A stretch of DNA of 64,000 bases from Cupriavidus sp. EM10 (lineage in GTDB: Bacteria; Pseudomonadota; Gammaproteobacteria; Burkholderiales; Burkholderiaceae): assembly GCF_018729255.1 (NCBI RefSeq), contig NZ_CP076060.1, positions 2,356,001 to 2,420,000 of the forward strand, read 5' to 3'. Under the pieces are notes generated by a model. It was given only the letters and a program-made list of their open reading frames with translations, ran no database searches and had not been told where the DNA came from. The position numbers and the translations under genes were made by a program. Positions 28,385-38,063 of the stretch are shown in pieces (the first letter of the stretch is position 1; every line of letters begins with the position of its first letter).

Positions 28385-28587
28385 GGGTTCTCCTCGCTAC
28401 GTCGTTGTTATCTGAAAACGATGAGCGTACGCCTGTCCGCCCGGCCCTGCCAGTCCCGCCGCCTCCCCCACTCCGCCCATGCGTGCCCGTATGACCCTGC
28501 GAATGGAATTGTCTTGCTGCGATGCGCCAACAATGCGTCACGCGATGGCCGGCATAATGGGAGCAAATCGCTCGCAGGGACTTTGCC

Positions 28588-29499
28588 TTGACTGCCATCC
28601 TTCAGATGCGCAATGTGCGCAAACGCTACGGCGACCAGCTCGTCGTCGACAATCTCGACCTGGAAGTCCAGCCGGGCCAATGTTTCGGACTGCTGGGCCC
28701 CAATGGCGCCGGCAAGACCACCACGCTGCGCATGCTGCTGGGGCTGACCACGCCCGAATCCGGCACGCTGACACTGTGCGGCGAACCGATCCCCCTGCGC
28801 GCCCCGCAGGCCCGCATGCGCGTGGGCGTGGTGCCGCAGTTCGACAATCTCGACCCCGATTTCTCTGTGATCGAAAACCTGCGCATCTTCGGCCGGTATT
28901 TCGGGCTGTCGTCGGCCAGGATTGCCGAGCAGGTGCCGAAGCTGCTGGAGTTCGCGCGGCTGGAGAACAAGGCCCATGCGCAGGTGCGCGACCTGTCTGG
29001 CGGCATGCGCCGGCGCCTGACCGTGGCCCGCGCGCTGATCAACGATCCGGACCTGCTGGTCATGGACGAGCCCACCACGGGCCTTGACCCGCAGGCGCGC
29101 CATCTGATCTGGGAACGCCTCAAGTCGCTGCTGGGCGCGGGCAAGACCATCCTGCTCACCACCCACTTCATGGAAGAGGCCGAACGGCTCTGCAACCACC
29201 TGTGCGTGATCGACGCCGGGCGCAAGATCGCCGAAGGCAAGCCGCACGAGCTGATCGATCGCGAGATCGGCTGCGATGTGGTGGAAGTCTATGGCGATGA
29301 ACTGGAACCGCTGCGCCACACGCTGACGCCGCTGGCCGACCGCTGTGAAATGCGCGGCGAGACGCTGTTCTGCTACGTGCGCGACCCCGATCCCCTGCTG
29401 GCCGCGCTGCACGGCAAGGGCGGCGTGCGCTACCTGCACCGCCCGGCCAATCTCGAGGACGTTTTCCTCAAGCTGACCGGCCGCGAGATGAGAGATTGA
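28588..29499 (+). CDS. ABC exporter ATP-binding protein, NodI type
   Basis: ATPase of a type ABC-2 exporter. The 303-residue protein has Walker [10 protein letters not shown] near residue 39, signature LSGGMRRRL, Walker [13 protein letters not shown] and switch His in [12 protein letters not shown]. The C-terminal region resembles NodI. The start is TTG at 28588 (MTAILQM) with GCAGGGAC upstream; the ATG at 28606 would trim six residues. Despite the family name there are no nod genes nearby, so a role in nodulation factor export should not be assumed. Confidence 0.9.
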   Translation: MTAILQMRNVRKRYGDQLVVDNLDLEVQPGQCFGLLGPNGAGKTTTLRMLLGLTTPESGTLTLCGEPIPLRAPQARMRVGVVPQFDNLDPDFSVIENLRIFGRYFGLSSARIAEQVPKLLEFARLENKAHAQVRDLSGGMRRRLTVARALINDPDLLVMDEPTTGLDPQARHLIWERLKSLLGAGKTILLTTHFMEEAERLCNHLCVIDAGRKIAEGKPHELIDREIGCDVVEVYGDELEPLRHTLTPLADRCEMRGETLFCYVRDPDPLLAALHGKGGVRYLHRPANLEDVFLKLTGREMRD

Positions 29500-29508
29500 G
29501 AGACTGAG

Positions 29509-30363
29509 ATGAGCGAACAGGATCCACGCAATCCCGACGTCGCAATTTCGCCAGATTTGGCGGCATCGACGGCCCCCCAGCACTATCCCCAACCCCTGCT
29601 GCCGCGCAACGGGCGCAACTGGATGATGGTCTGGTATCGCAACTACATGGTCTGGAAGAAGCTGGCCATCCCGTCGATGATCGGCAACCTGGCCGATCCG
29701 ATGATCTACCTGTTCGGGCTGGGCCTTGGCCTGGGCCTGCTGGTGGGCCAGGTACACGGCGTGTCGTATATCGCCTTCCTGGCGGCCGGCACCACGGCAT
29801 CGAGCGTGATGATGTCGGCCAGTTTCGAGGCGATGTATTCGGCGTTCTCGCGCATGCACGTGCAGCGCACGTGGGAGGCCATCATGCATGCGCCGCTGAC
29901 ACTCGGCGACGTGGTGCTGGGGGAGGTGCTCTGGGCGGCCAGCAAGGCGGTGCTGTCGGGCGCGGCCATCATGATCGTGGCGGGCCTGCTCGGCTATGCG
30001 CAGTTCCCGGGTGCGCTGGCCGCGCTGCCGGTGATCGTGCTGGCTGGCATCGCCTTCGCCAGCCTGGCGATGATCATCACGGCGCTGGCGCCGAGCTACG
30101 ACTTCTTCATGTTCTACCAGACGTTGATCATGACGCCGATGCTGCTGCTGTCGGGTGTGTTCTTCCCGCTGGAGCAACTGCCCGAAGGCGCGCAGAAGGC
30201 GACGATGGTCCTGCCGCTGGCGCACGCAGTGGCACTGATTCGTCCGTTGATGCTGGGAAGGCCGGTGGAAAACGCCGCGGTGCATCTGGCCGTACTGGCG
30301 GCCTATGCGGCGGTGGCGCTGGTGGCGGCGCTGGTGCTGCTGCGCAGGCGCTTGCTGCGGTAA
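29509..30363 (+). CDS. ABC-2 exporter permease, NodJ type
   Basis: Membrane subunit of 284 residues with about six hydrophobic segments. The motif block LSGVFFPLEQLPEGAQ is typical of NodJ/ABC-2 permeases. The N-terminus has a polar 40-residue leader ending WYRNYMVWKKLAIPS. It starts 9 bases after the ATPase gene and clearly pairs with it. Substrate unknown. Confidence 0.9.
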   Translation: MSEQDPRNPDVAISPDLAASTAPQHYPQPLLPRNGRNWMMVWYRNYMVWKKLAIPSMIGNLADPMIYLFGLGLGLGLLVGQVHGVSYIAFLAAGTTASSVMMSASFEAMYSAFSRMHVQRTWEAIMHAPLTLGDVVLGEVLWAASKAVLSGAAIMIVAGLLGYAQFPGALAALPVIVLAGIAFASLAMIITALAPSYDFFMFYQTLIMTPMLLLSGVFFPLEQLPEGAQKATMVLPLAHAVALIRPLMLGRPVENAAVHLAVLAAYAAVALVAALVLLRRRLLR

Positions 30364-30397
30364 GCGAATCTGCTACCGGACTGCTGCCCTCTCCCCC

Positions 30398-30427
30398 GGC
30401 CCCTCTCCCGCAGGCGGGAGAGGGGAG
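30398..30427. repeat. GC palindrome between convergent nodJ-like and metZ genes
   Basis: CCCCTCTCCCGC-AGG-CGGGAGAGGGG is an almost perfect hairpin 18 bases past the metZ stop and about 35 past the permease stop. A short A run (AGAAAAACC) on its metZ side gives only a weak terminator tail for plus-strand readers reversed. Best copy of a family also at 46557 and 50239. Confidence 0.75.
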
Positions 30428-30444
30428 AAAAACCAGAGAAATCT

Positions 30445-31653
30445 TTACTGGCCCAGACCCCGCAGCAAATCGGCCTTCAGGTCTTCCACCGATTCCAGGC
30501 CCACGGCCAGGCGGATCAAACCCTCGGTGATGCCTGCCGAAGCCTTCGCTTCCGGGGCTACACGGCCGTGCGTGGTCGTGTACGGATGCGTGATGGTCGT
30601 GCGGGTGTCACCCAGGTTGCCCGTGATCGAGCACAGCTTCGTGTTGTCGATCACGCGCCAGGCGTTGGCACGCATCTGTTCCGGCGCATCGCCCTTCAGC
30701 TCGAACGACACGATGGCCCCGCCGCCGCTTTGCTGGCGTTGGGCCACCTCGTACTGCGGGTGCGACTTCAGCGCCGGGTGGAACACGCGGTTCACGGCCG
30801 GGTGCGACTCCAGGAACCCGGCCAGCGCCAGCGCGCTCTGCGAATGGCGCTCCATGCGGATCGCCAGCGTTTCCATGCCCTTGAGCATCACCCAGGCGTT
30901 GAAGGCCGACAGCGTCGGGCCGGCCGTACGCACGAACGGGAAGACCTTGCCCATGATGAAGTCGTGCTTGCCCAGCACGGCGCCGCCCAGCACGCGGCCC
31001 TGGCCGTCGATGTGCTTGGTGGCCGAATGCACCACCACGTCGGCACCGAACTTGATCGGCTGTTGCAGCGCCGGCGAGCAGAAGCAGTTGTCCACCACGA
31101 ACAGCGCGCCCGCGTTGTGCGCGATCTCGCCCACGGCCGCGATGTCCGAAATCTCGGTCAGCGGGTTCGACGGCGTTTCCAGGAAGAACAGCTTCGTATT
31201 GGGCTTCACGGCCGCACGCCAGGCCGCCAGGTCGGTGCCGTCGACGTAGGTCGTCTCGACGCCGAACTTGGCCAGGATCGTGTTGAACAGCGTCATGGTC
31301 GACCCGAAGATCGAACGCGAGCTGACCAGGTGGTCCCCGGACTGCAGCGTCGCCAGCGCCACCGACAGGATCGCGCTCATGCCCGACGCCGTGGCCATGC
31401 AGGCCTCGGCGCCTTCCAGCGCGGCCAGGCGCGACTGGAACATCGACACGGTCGGGTTGGTGAAGCGCGAGTACGTGTAGCCCTCTTCCGAGTTGGCAAA
31501 CCGCTCGGCGGCCTCGGCGGCGCTGTTGAAGCAGAAGCTGGAGGTCAGGTACATCGCCTCCGAGTGCTCCATGAACTCGCCGGTACGCAGCGTGCCGGCG
31601 CGCACGCCAAGGGTGTCAATGCCGTAGGACTCGGGTTGGAACGGTTCGCTCAT
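30445..31653 (-). CDS. metZ: O-succinylhomoserine sulfhydrylase MetZ
   Basis: PLP enzyme that makes homocysteine from O-succinylhomoserine and sulfide in methionine synthesis. The 402-residue Cys/Met-metabolism protein has TYSRFTNPTV near residue 60, ETPSNPLTEISDI, the PLP aspartate in VVDNCFCSP and the PLP lysine in SATKHIDGQGR. Cystathionine gamma-synthase is the main alternative; context after purF and the exact motifs fit MetZ. It starts 28 bases after the purF stop, so the two are co-transcribed. Confidence 0.93.
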   Translation of the reverse strand: MSEPFQPESYGIDTLGVRAGTLRTGEFMEHSEAMYLTSSFCFNSAAEAAERFANSEEGYTYSRFTNPTVSMFQSRLAALEGAEACMATASGMSAILSVALATLQSGDHLVSSRSIFGSTMTLFNTILAKFGVETTYVDGTDLAAWRAAVKPNTKLFFLETPSNPLTEISDIAAVGEIAHNAGALFVVDNCFCSPALQQPIKFGADVVVHSATKHIDGQGRVLGGAVLGKHDFIMGKVFPFVRTAGPTLSAFNAWVMLKGMETLAIRMERHSQSALALAGFLESHPAVNRVFHPALKSHPQYEVAQRQQSGGGAIVSFELKGDAPEQMRANAWRVIDNTKLCSITGNLGDTRTTITHPYTTTHGRVAPEAKASAGITEGLIRLAVGLESVEDLKADLLRGLGQ

Positions 31654-31681
31654 GCTGCTGTGCTGCCCAATGTTGTGGTTG

Positions 31682-33214
31682 TTATTCGTTGCCGCCCGAG
31701 CGCTGCAGGTGCAGCTGCGAGCTCTCGGTGTCGCCGCCGTTGGTACCTTCGCGGTCGGCCTGGCTGCGCGCCGTTTCCAGGCGGTCCAGGTAGGCCTCGT
31801 CGATATCGCCGGTGATGTACTTGCCGTCGAAGCACGACGCGTCGAAGTCGCGCAGGTTCGGGTTGATGTCGCGCACGGCCTGCTTCATCGATTCCACGTC
31901 CTGGTACACCAGCTGGTCGGCGCCGATCATGCGCGCCACTTCCTCGTCGGTGCGGCCATGCGCGACCAGCTCGGCGCGCGTGGGCATGTCGATGCCGTAC
32001 ACGTTCGGAAACTTCACGGGCGGCGCTGCCGAGGCAAAGATCACCTTCTTGGCGCCCGCGTCGCGGGCCATCTGCACGATCTCGAACGACGTGGTGCCGC
32101 GCACGATCGAGTCGTCGACGATCAGCACGTTCTTGCCCTTGAACTCCACGCCCATGGCATTCAGCTTCTGGCGCACGGACTTCTTGCGCACCGCCTGGCC
32201 CGGCATGATGAACGTGCGGCCCACATAGCGGTTCTTGAAGAAGCCCTCGCGGTACGGCACGCCCAGCGCGTTGGCCACCTGCATGGCGGCCGGACGGCTC
32301 GAATCGGGAATCGGCATGACCACGTCGATCTCGCCAGCCGGCACTTCGCGGCGGATCTTCTCGGCAAGATAGTCGCCCATGCGCAGGCGGGCGTCGTAGA
32401 CGGGCACGCCGTCGATGCACGAGTCCGGGCGCGCCAGGTACACGAATTCAAAGATGCACGGCGTCAGCTGCGGGTTGTCGGCGCACTGCTTGCTGTGGAA
32501 CTTGCCGTCCAGGTCGATGAAGATCGCCTCGCCCGGCGCCACGTCGCGCTCCATGGTGTAGCCCATGCCTTCGAGCGCCACCGATTCCGAGGCAATCAGG
32601 TATTCCTTGCCAGTCGGCGTGTCCACGCTGCCGATGCACAGCGGGCGGATGCCGAACGGGTCGCGCACGGCCAGCAGGCCGTAGCCCGAGATCTGCGCGG
32701 TGATGGCATAGGCGCCCTTCACGCGGCGATGCATGCCGCTGACTGCCGTGAAGATGGTCTCCGGCTCCAGCGACTTGCCATTGCTGGCGCGATACAGCTC
32801 GTCGGCCAGCACGTTCAGCAGCACTTCGGAATCCGAATGCGTGTTGATGTGGCGACGGTCGCGGCGGAACATCTCCTCGCGCAGCTGATCCGAATTGGTC
32901 AGGTTGCCGTTGTGGGCCAGGATGATGCCGTACGGCGCGTTCACGTAGAACGGCTGGGCTTCTTCCTCGCTCGATGCGGAGCCGGCGGTCGGGTAACGCA
33001 CCTGGCCGATACCGGACGTGCCCGGCAGGCCGCGCATGTTGCGCGTGCGGAACACGTCGCGCACCAGGCCGTTGGCCTTGTGCATGTGGAAGGTGCTGCC
33101 ATTGGCCGTGGCGATGCCGGCTGCATCCTGTCCGCGGTGTTGCAACAGCAGCAGGCTGTCATAGATCAGTTGGTTGACAGGGCTGGTGGAAACCACGCCG
33201 ACGATACCGCACAT
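31682..33214 (-). CDS. purF: Amidophosphoribosyltransferase PurF
   Basis: First committed enzyme of purine synthesis. The 510-residue protein keeps the catalytic Cys2 (MCGIVGVV, exposed after Met removal), the glutaminase motifs RYPTAGSAS and HNGNLTN, and the PRPP site VLIVDDSIVRGTTS. Length is normal. It lies between cvpA and metZ, the arrangement cvpA-purF known from E. coli. Confidence 0.97.
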   Translation of the reverse strand: MCGIVGVVSTSPVNQLIYDSLLLLQHRGQDAAGIATANGSTFHMHKANGLVRDVFRTRNMRGLPGTSGIGQVRYPTAGSASSEEEAQPFYVNAPYGIILAHNGNLTNSDQLREEMFRRDRRHINTHSDSEVLLNVLADELYRASNGKSLEPETIFTAVSGMHRRVKGAYAITAQISGYGLLAVRDPFGIRPLCIGSVDTPTGKEYLIASESVALEGMGYTMERDVAPGEAIFIDLDGKFHSKQCADNPQLTPCIFEFVYLARPDSCIDGVPVYDARLRMGDYLAEKIRREVPAGEIDVVMPIPDSSRPAAMQVANALGVPYREGFFKNRYVGRTFIMPGQAVRKKSVRQKLNAMGVEFKGKNVLIVDDSIVRGTTSFEIVQMARDAGAKKVIFASAAPPVKFPNVYGIDMPTRAELVAHGRTDEEVARMIGADQLVYQDVESMKQAVRDINPNLRDFDASCFDGKYITGDIDEAYLDRLETARSQADREGTNGGDTESSQLHLQRSGGNE

Positions 33215-33329
33215 GCCGAACTCCCAGGAAAGGCAAATTGATTCAGGGGCGCTGCTCCGTCATGTACGCGACGGAACTGCGTTGATACTGCGCCGCGAGC
33301 GTGAAACGTTCAAGCGCTCGCGTCTCGAT

Positions 33330-33827
33330 TCAGGTCTTCACGTACTTGGCCAGGTCGGGCGGCAGCCATTGGCGCAGTTCGCCCATCGCCTGGATCACAT
33401 ACGGGCGCGACACCGCGTCGCGCCAGAACGGTTCATCCGGCAACTTCGTGAGCCCCGCCAGCACGACGATCAGCATCACGATCAGTACACCCCGCGCCAG
33501 CCCGAACACAAGGCCCAGGCCACGGTCCGCCGGCTTCAGCCCGGTGGTTTCCAGCAACTGGCCCAGGATCGCCCCGGCCAGCGCCGACACGATCCACGTG
33601 CCGAAGAACACGGTCAGGAAGCCCAGCGCACTGCGCGTCAGCTCGCCGCCCGGCAGCGATTCCGGCATCCACTTCGCGGCCATGCCGCCAAAGTGATACG
33701 CCAGCACGAATGCCACGACCCAGCCCACCAGGGCCAGTACCTCGCGCACCAGGCCGCGCAGCACGCCAATCAGGGCCGACGACACCAGGATGAAGGCCAC
33801 GCCATAGTCAAAGAAGGTAAAAGCCAT
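33330..33827 (-). CDS. cvpA: CvpA family membrane protein
   Basis: Inner-membrane protein required in E. coli for colicin V production and linked to envelope homeostasis. The 165-residue product has four hydrophobic segments. It begins MAFTFFDYGVAFILVSSALIG and has the family GLVREVLALVGWVVAFVLA region. It lies immediately upstream of purF, as in many proteobacteria. Confidence 0.92.
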   Translation of the reverse strand: MAFTFFDYGVAFILVSSALIGVLRGLVREVLALVGWVVAFVLAYHFGGMAAKWMPESLPGGELTRSALGFLTVFFGTWIVSALAGAILGQLLETTGLKPADRGLGLVFGLARGVLIVMLIVVLAGLTKLPDEPFWRDAVSRPYVIQAMGELRQWLPPDLAKYVKT

Positions 33828-33926
33828 GCGTGCGATGCGGGTTCCTGTCAGATGGGGGCGAACTGCCGCCGTGCAACCGGGATGTCTTCAGCGTCAGGGA
33901 TGACGGCAACATTGCCGTCCGGGAAG

Positions 33927-34682
33927 TTACTGCTCCACCACCCTGGAGGTGAGGCCGATCGACCGCACCTTCCGGTCGGCCGCATCGGCGGCGTCGCGGC
34001 TGGCAAACGGGCCCGCGCGCAGCAGGATGCGGTCGCCGTCGGCCAGCGTCTTCTTTTCGACGAACGCCGGCACCTTGCTCTCCTTGAGCTTGGCCAGCCA
34101 GTTCTTCGCGCGCTCTTCCGAAGAGAACGCGCCAATCAGGATCAGGTACTTGGTGTTGGCGGCAGCGGGCTTGTCGGCCGGCTTGTCCGCAGGCTTCTCG
34201 GCAGGCCTGGCTTCGGCCACCTTGGTGTCGGCCTTGACCTCGGGCTTCGCGTCCGCCTTCGGCTTGTCGGCCGCCGGTGCGTTGACGATTTCCTCGCCTG
34301 CGTCCAGCGCGGCGTCGTTGCGGCTGGCATTGGCCGACGGCGGCAGCGCCTGCGCCTTGCGCGCCTCGACCTTGGGCTTCTGCGCGCCCTGGCCGTTGGC
34401 CACGCTGACGGCCACGTCGTCCGACACAGGCCGTGGCTTGTGCTCGAAAACGATCGGCAGCACGATGACCGCCGCGGCAAGCAGCACCACGGCGCCGATC
34501 AGCCGGCGACGTGCACGTTGTTTCTGGGGGAAGTCGGGGTCGAGGGTGTCATCCGCGTATTCGTCGGCCTGCCGGCGCGACGCGCCGATGCCGGCGCCGG
34601 ATTCCGCCCGTGTACGGCGAGCGCCGCGTTCGGGTGCCGGGTCAGTGCCCTTGCGGGTCGAGAACAGCGAAAGCAGGCCCAT
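33927..34682 (-). CDS. SPOR-domain protein, DedD/FtsN-like
   Basis: Bitopic cell-division-type protein of 251 residues. It has a basic cytoplasmic tail, one membrane helix at about 63-82 (LIGAVVLLAAAVIVLPIVF), and a long Lys/Ala/Pro-rich periplasmic linker. A C-terminal SPOR domain (about 175-251, from YLILIGAFSSEERAKNWLAKL) would bind denuded peptidoglycan at the septum. Position after folC and before cvpA matches dedD in E. coli. ATG 34680-34682 (MGLLSLF) was chosen over an in-frame codon at 34754. Confidence 0.9.
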   Translation of the reverse strand: MGLLSLFSTRKGTDPAPERGARRTRAESGAGIGASRRQADEYADDTLDPDFPQKQRARRRLIGAVVLLAAAVIVLPIVFEHKPRPVSDDVAVSVANGQGAQKPKVEARKAQALPPSANASRNDAALDAGEEIVNAPAADKPKADAKPEVKADTKVAEARPAEKPADKPADKPAAANTKYLILIGAFSSEERAKNWLAKLKESKVPAFVEKKTLADGDRILLRAGPFASRDAADAADRKVRSIGLTSRVVEQ

Positions 34683-34768
34683 AGATGCCCAAAGAGTGGT
34701 GTTCGGTGTGATGCCGATCCGGCCCGGGAGTTCAGCCAGGAATCGACTCAGCAATGCAGTTCAGCGAT

Positions 34769-36079
34769 TCAGTTGGCCTGCGTGGCGCGATATGCCATCA
34801 CGCCAGCCACGGTATGGAACGATCCGAAGACCAGGATTCTATCATTCTCGGTTGCCCTCTCGATGGCATCGCGATACGCCAGTTCCGGACTCGAGAAGCA
34901 TGCCGCGGTGTTGTCCGGCCCTTCCTGGAAGCCCGTGGCGTCCAGTGCCTCGCGCAGGTCACTGGCCGTGGCAGCGCGCGCCGTGGGCAAGTCGCACAGG
35001 CACCAGTGGTCCACCTTGTCGGCCACGTGGCGCAGCACGCCCGCGATGTCCTTGTCCGCCATGGCCCCGAACACCGCATAGGTGTAGCGGAAAAACCCCA
35101 TGTTTTCCATGTTCTGGCCCAGCGTGGCCGCCGCGTGCGGATTATGCGCCACATCGAGGATCACGGCCGGGCGCCCCGGGATTACCTGGAAGCGGCCCGG
35201 CAGTTCCACGAAGGCCAGCCCGTTGCGCACTTCCTGCGCGCTGACCGGCAGGCGGGGGCGCATGGCCTGCAGCGCCGCCAGCGCCGCCGACGCGTTCAGC
35301 AACTGGTTGGCGCCCCGCAATGCCGGGTAGCCCAGCCCGTTGAGCTTGCGGTCGCGGCCGGTCCAGTCCCATTGCTGTCGCTCCTGGCCTGCGGCGGCCT
35401 GGTGGCGGAAGTCGCGGCCCACCAGCCAAAGGTCGGCGCCAATGGCCTCGGCATGGTCGATCAGCGATTGCGGCGGCAGCGGGTCGCCGCAGATGGCCGG
35501 CACGTGGGGGCGGAAGATGCCGGCCTTTTCATAGCCGATTTTCTCGCGCGTGTCGCCCAGGTACTGGGTGTGGTCGATGTCGACGCTGGTGATGACCGCG
35601 CAGTCCGTGTCGATCACGTTGACCGCGTCCAGTCGGCCGCCCAGGCCCACTTCCAGGATGATCGCGTCCAGCCCGGCCGCCGCGAACATGTGGATGATGG
35701 CCAGCGTCGTGAATTCGAAATACGTCAGGCTGACCGGATCGGCAAAGCTGGTGCGGGCGCGCTCCACGGCCTCGAAGTGCGGCAGCAGCTGCGCGTCGGT
35801 GGCCTGCTCGCCGTTCAGGCGGGCACGCTCGTTGAAGGTGATCAGGTGGGGCGACGTATGCAGGCCCACCTTGTAGCCAGCCTCCAGCAGGATGCGTTCG
35901 AGCATCGCGCAGGTCGATCCCTTGCCGTTGGTGCCGCCCACCGTGAACACCACGGCGTCGATGCGCAAGCCCAGCGCTTCCTTGACGCGCGTGATACGCG
36001 TCAATCCCATGTCGATGCCCACGGGATGGGCGGTTTCCAAGTGCTGAAGCCAGTCGGGGAGAGTGTGGAAGATGGGCAT
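34769..36079 (-). CDS. folC: Bifunctional dihydrofolate/folylpolyglutamate synthase FolC
   Basis: Adds glutamates to dihydropteroate and folates. The 436-residue Mur-ligase-like protein has the P-loop VGGTNGKGSTCAMLER near residue 46, the LTYFEFTTLAIIHMF Omega region and VEVGLGGRLDAVN-type motif, plus the C-terminal HNPHAAATL. ATG 36077-36079 (MPIFHTL) was chosen; a GTG 15 bases upstream is possible. It follows accD across a terminator. Confidence 0.95.
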   Translation of the reverse strand: MPIFHTLPDWLQHLETAHPVGIDMGLTRITRVKEALGLRIDAVVFTVGGTNGKGSTCAMLERILLEAGYKVGLHTSPHLITFNERARLNGEQATDAQLLPHFEAVERARTSFADPVSLTYFEFTTLAIIHMFAAAGLDAIILEVGLGGRLDAVNVIDTDCAVITSVDIDHTQYLGDTREKIGYEKAGIFRPHVPAICGDPLPPQSLIDHAEAIGADLWLVGRDFRHQAAAGQERQQWDWTGRDRKLNGLGYPALRGANQLLNASAALAALQAMRPRLPVSAQEVRNGLAFVELPGRFQVIPGRPAVILDVAHNPHAAATLGQNMENMGFFRYTYAVFGAMADKDIAGVLRHVADKVDHWCLCDLPTARAATASDLREALDATGFQEGPDNTAACFSSPELAYRDAIERATENDRILVFGSFHTVAGVMAYRATQAN

Positions 36080-36100
36080 GCTGTATGACGACACGACTAA

Positions 36101-36135
36101 AAAACAAAATGGCGCGGGTGGGTACCCGCGCCATT
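36101..36135 (-). terminator. Rho-independent terminator between accD and folC
   Basis: On the minus strand, ATGGCGCGGGT / ACCCGCGCCAT with loop ACCC is followed by TTTGTTTTTT. It starts about 25 bases past the accD stop and may attenuate folC expression. Confidence 0.9.
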
Positions 36136-36158
36136 GTCCTGCAAATCACGCTACCGCG

Positions 36159-37031
36159 TCAGGCCACCGCATCGGCCGGCTGCTTCTGCAGCAGCGCCAG
36201 CAACTGGGCCAGTTCCGCGCGCAGGCGGCGACGGTCGACGATCATGTCGATGGCGCCCTTCTGCAGCAGGAACTCGGCGCGCTGGAAGCCTTCCGGCAGC
36301 TTCTCGCGCACGGTCTGCTCGATCACGCGCGGGCCGGCAAAGCCGATCAGCGCCTTGGGCTCGGCAATCACCACATCGCCCAGGAACGCGAACGATGCCG
36401 ACACGCCGCCCATGGTCGGGTCGGTCAGCACGCTGATGAACGGCAGCTTTGCGCTGGCCAGCTGGTTCAGCATGGCCGTCGTCTTGGCCATCTGCATCAG
36501 CGACAGCAGGCTTTCCTGCATGCGCGCACCGCCCGTGGCGGTCACGCAGATGAACGGCACCTTCTGCTCCAGCGCGGCTTGCGCGCCGCGCGCGAAGCGC
36601 TCGCCGACCACGGAGCCCATCGAACCGCCCATGAACTCGAATTCGAAGCAGGCCACGACCACCGGAATCGTGTGGATCGCGCCGCCCACGACCACCATCG
36701 CGTCGGTCTCGCCCGTGTCATCCATGGCGGCCTTGATGCGGTCCGGATACTTTTTCGTGTCCTTGAACTTCAGCGCGTCCACCGGCACGATTTCCTGGCC
36801 GATCTCGAAGCGGCCTTCGGCGTCCAGCAGCTTGTCCAGGCGCTCGCGCGAGCGGATGCGCATGTGGTGGTCGCACTTCGGGCAGACGTGCAGATTGGCT
36901 TCCACGTCGGTGCGGTACAGCGTCGACTCGCACGACGGGCACTTGACCCACAGCCCTTCCGGAATGCCCTTGCGGGTGGAGGGGTCGGTCTGTTGAATCT
37001 TGGGAGGCAGGAGTTTATCCAACCAGCTCAT
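36159..37031 (-). CDS. accD: Acetyl-CoA carboxylase carboxyltransferase beta subunit AccD
   Basis: Half of the carboxyltransferase that makes malonyl-CoA. The 290-residue protein has the N-terminal zinc ribbon with cysteines in CPSC (about 29-32) and CPKC (about 51-54). The crotonase-like core follows, with [23 protein letters not shown] and [16 protein letters not shown] strong ribosome site (AAAGGAGCTTTC) precedes ATG 37029-37031. It lies 218 bases after trpA. Confidence 0.97.
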   Translation of the reverse strand: MSWLDKLLPPKIQQTDPSTRKGIPEGLWVKCPSCESTLYRTDVEANLHVCPKCDHHMRIRSRERLDKLLDAEGRFEIGQEIVPVDALKFKDTKKYPDRIKAAMDDTGETDAMVVVGGAIHTIPVVVACFEFEFMGGSMGSVVGERFARGAQAALEQKVPFICVTATGGARMQESLLSLMQMAKTTAMLNQLASAKLPFISVLTDPTMGGVSASFAFLGDVVIAEPKALIGFAGPRVIEQTVREKLPEGFQRAEFLLQKGAIDMIVDRRRLRAELAQLLALLQKQPADAVA

Positions 37032-37221
37032 GAAAGCTCCTTTCGGATAGCTGCCGCCCGCGCATCGACACCCCCTTTCTGAGGGGCGGACACAGGGGAC
37101 GGCAGGGAATCAGGCCGCGAATTTACCACGCCCGGCACGGCCCGACTAAGCAAAACGCGACGATTGTGCTTTATACGTCTCAACAAGCAGCAATTCGTCC
37201 ACGTTCTCCGGGCAACTCGTC

Positions 37222-37249
37222 ACGCTTTCGACACGCTTTCGACACGCGT
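37222..37249. repeat. Short tandem repeat past the trpA stop
   Basis: ACGCTTTCGAC occurs twice back to back (37222-37232, 37233-37243), followed by a partial third unit, ending at the trpA stop codon. Too short to suggest a function. Confidence 0.6.
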
Positions 37250-38047
37250 TCAGGCGTCGAGTGCCTGGCGGATGTCGGCGATAAAGGCACGCAGGGCTTC
37301 CACGGCCTTCTCGCGCGGGGCGTCTTCCAGCAGTTGCACCAGGCGGCTGCCGATCACCACGGCATCCGACACGCTGCCGATGGCGCGTGCCGTCTGCGCG
37401 TCGCGGATGCCGAAGCCCACGCCCACGGGCAGGTTGGCGTGCTGCTTGATCAGCGGCAGGCGGGCCGCCACGCTTTCCAGGTCGATCTGCGCCGAACCGG
37501 TCACACCCTTGAGCGACACGTAATACAGATAGCCGCTGGCCACCTTGGCCACGGCCGCGATGCGGTCGTCGGTCGACGTCGGCGCCAGCAGGAAGATCGG
37601 ATCCATCTGGTTGGCGTGCATCAGCCCGGCAAACGACTCGCATTCCTCTGGCGGGTAGTCGACCACCAGCACGCCGTCCACGCCCGCCGCCGAGGCGGCC
37701 TTGGCGAAGGTTTCCTCGCCCATGCGCTCGATCGGGTTGGCATAGCCCATCAGCACCACCGGCGTGGTGTCGTTGGTCTGGCGGAATTCCTTGACCCAGG
37801 CCAGCACCTGCGTCAGCGAGACGCCTTGCGCCAGGGCGCGCTCCGAGGCGCGCTGGATCACCGGGCCATCGGCCATGGGGTCCGAAAACGGCACGCCAAG
37901 CTCGATCACGTCGGCGCCGCCCTCCACCAGCGCGTGCATCAGCGGCACGGTCAGCGCGGGCGCCGGGTCGCCGGCGGTAATGAACGGAATCAGGCCCTTC
38001 TTCTGCTGCGCGGCCAGTGCCGCGAAAGTCTTCTGGATACGGGACAT
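37250..38047 (-). CDS. trpA: Tryptophan synthase alpha subunit TrpA
   Basis: Splits indole-3-glycerol phosphate to indole. The 265-residue TIM-barrel has the catalytic Glu in [17 protein letters not shown] (about 49), the second catalytic Asp near 60, and the phosphate loop [15 protein letters not shown] 38045-38047 (MSRIQKT) gives the usual N-terminus; another ATG lies 12 bases upstream. A methyltransferase gene sits between it and trpB, 16 bases upstream. Confidence 0.96.
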   Translation of the reverse strand: MSRIQKTFAALAAQQKKGLIPFITAGDPAPALTVPLMHALVEGGADVIELGVPFSDPMADGPVIQRASERALAQGVSLTQVLAWVKEFRQTNDTTPVVLMGYANPIERMGEETFAKAASAAGVDGVLVVDYPPEECESFAGLMHANQMDPIFLLAPTSTDDRIAAVAKVASGYLYYVSLKGVTGSAQIDLESVAARLPLIKQHANLPVGVGFGIRDAQTARAIGSVSDAVVIGSRLVQLLEDAPREKAVEALRAFIADIRQALDA

Positions 38048-38063
38048 GTCGTTGGCCATCGAA

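Noticed and set aside
28588..30363. Nodulation factor export by the NodI/NodJ-like pair
   Set aside because: Family names only; no nod genes or nod boxes are present, and such exporters occur widely in non-symbionts.
31652..33241. Plus-strand 529-codon frame opposite purF
   Set aside because: Antisense shadow; purF is intact on the other strand with all motifs.
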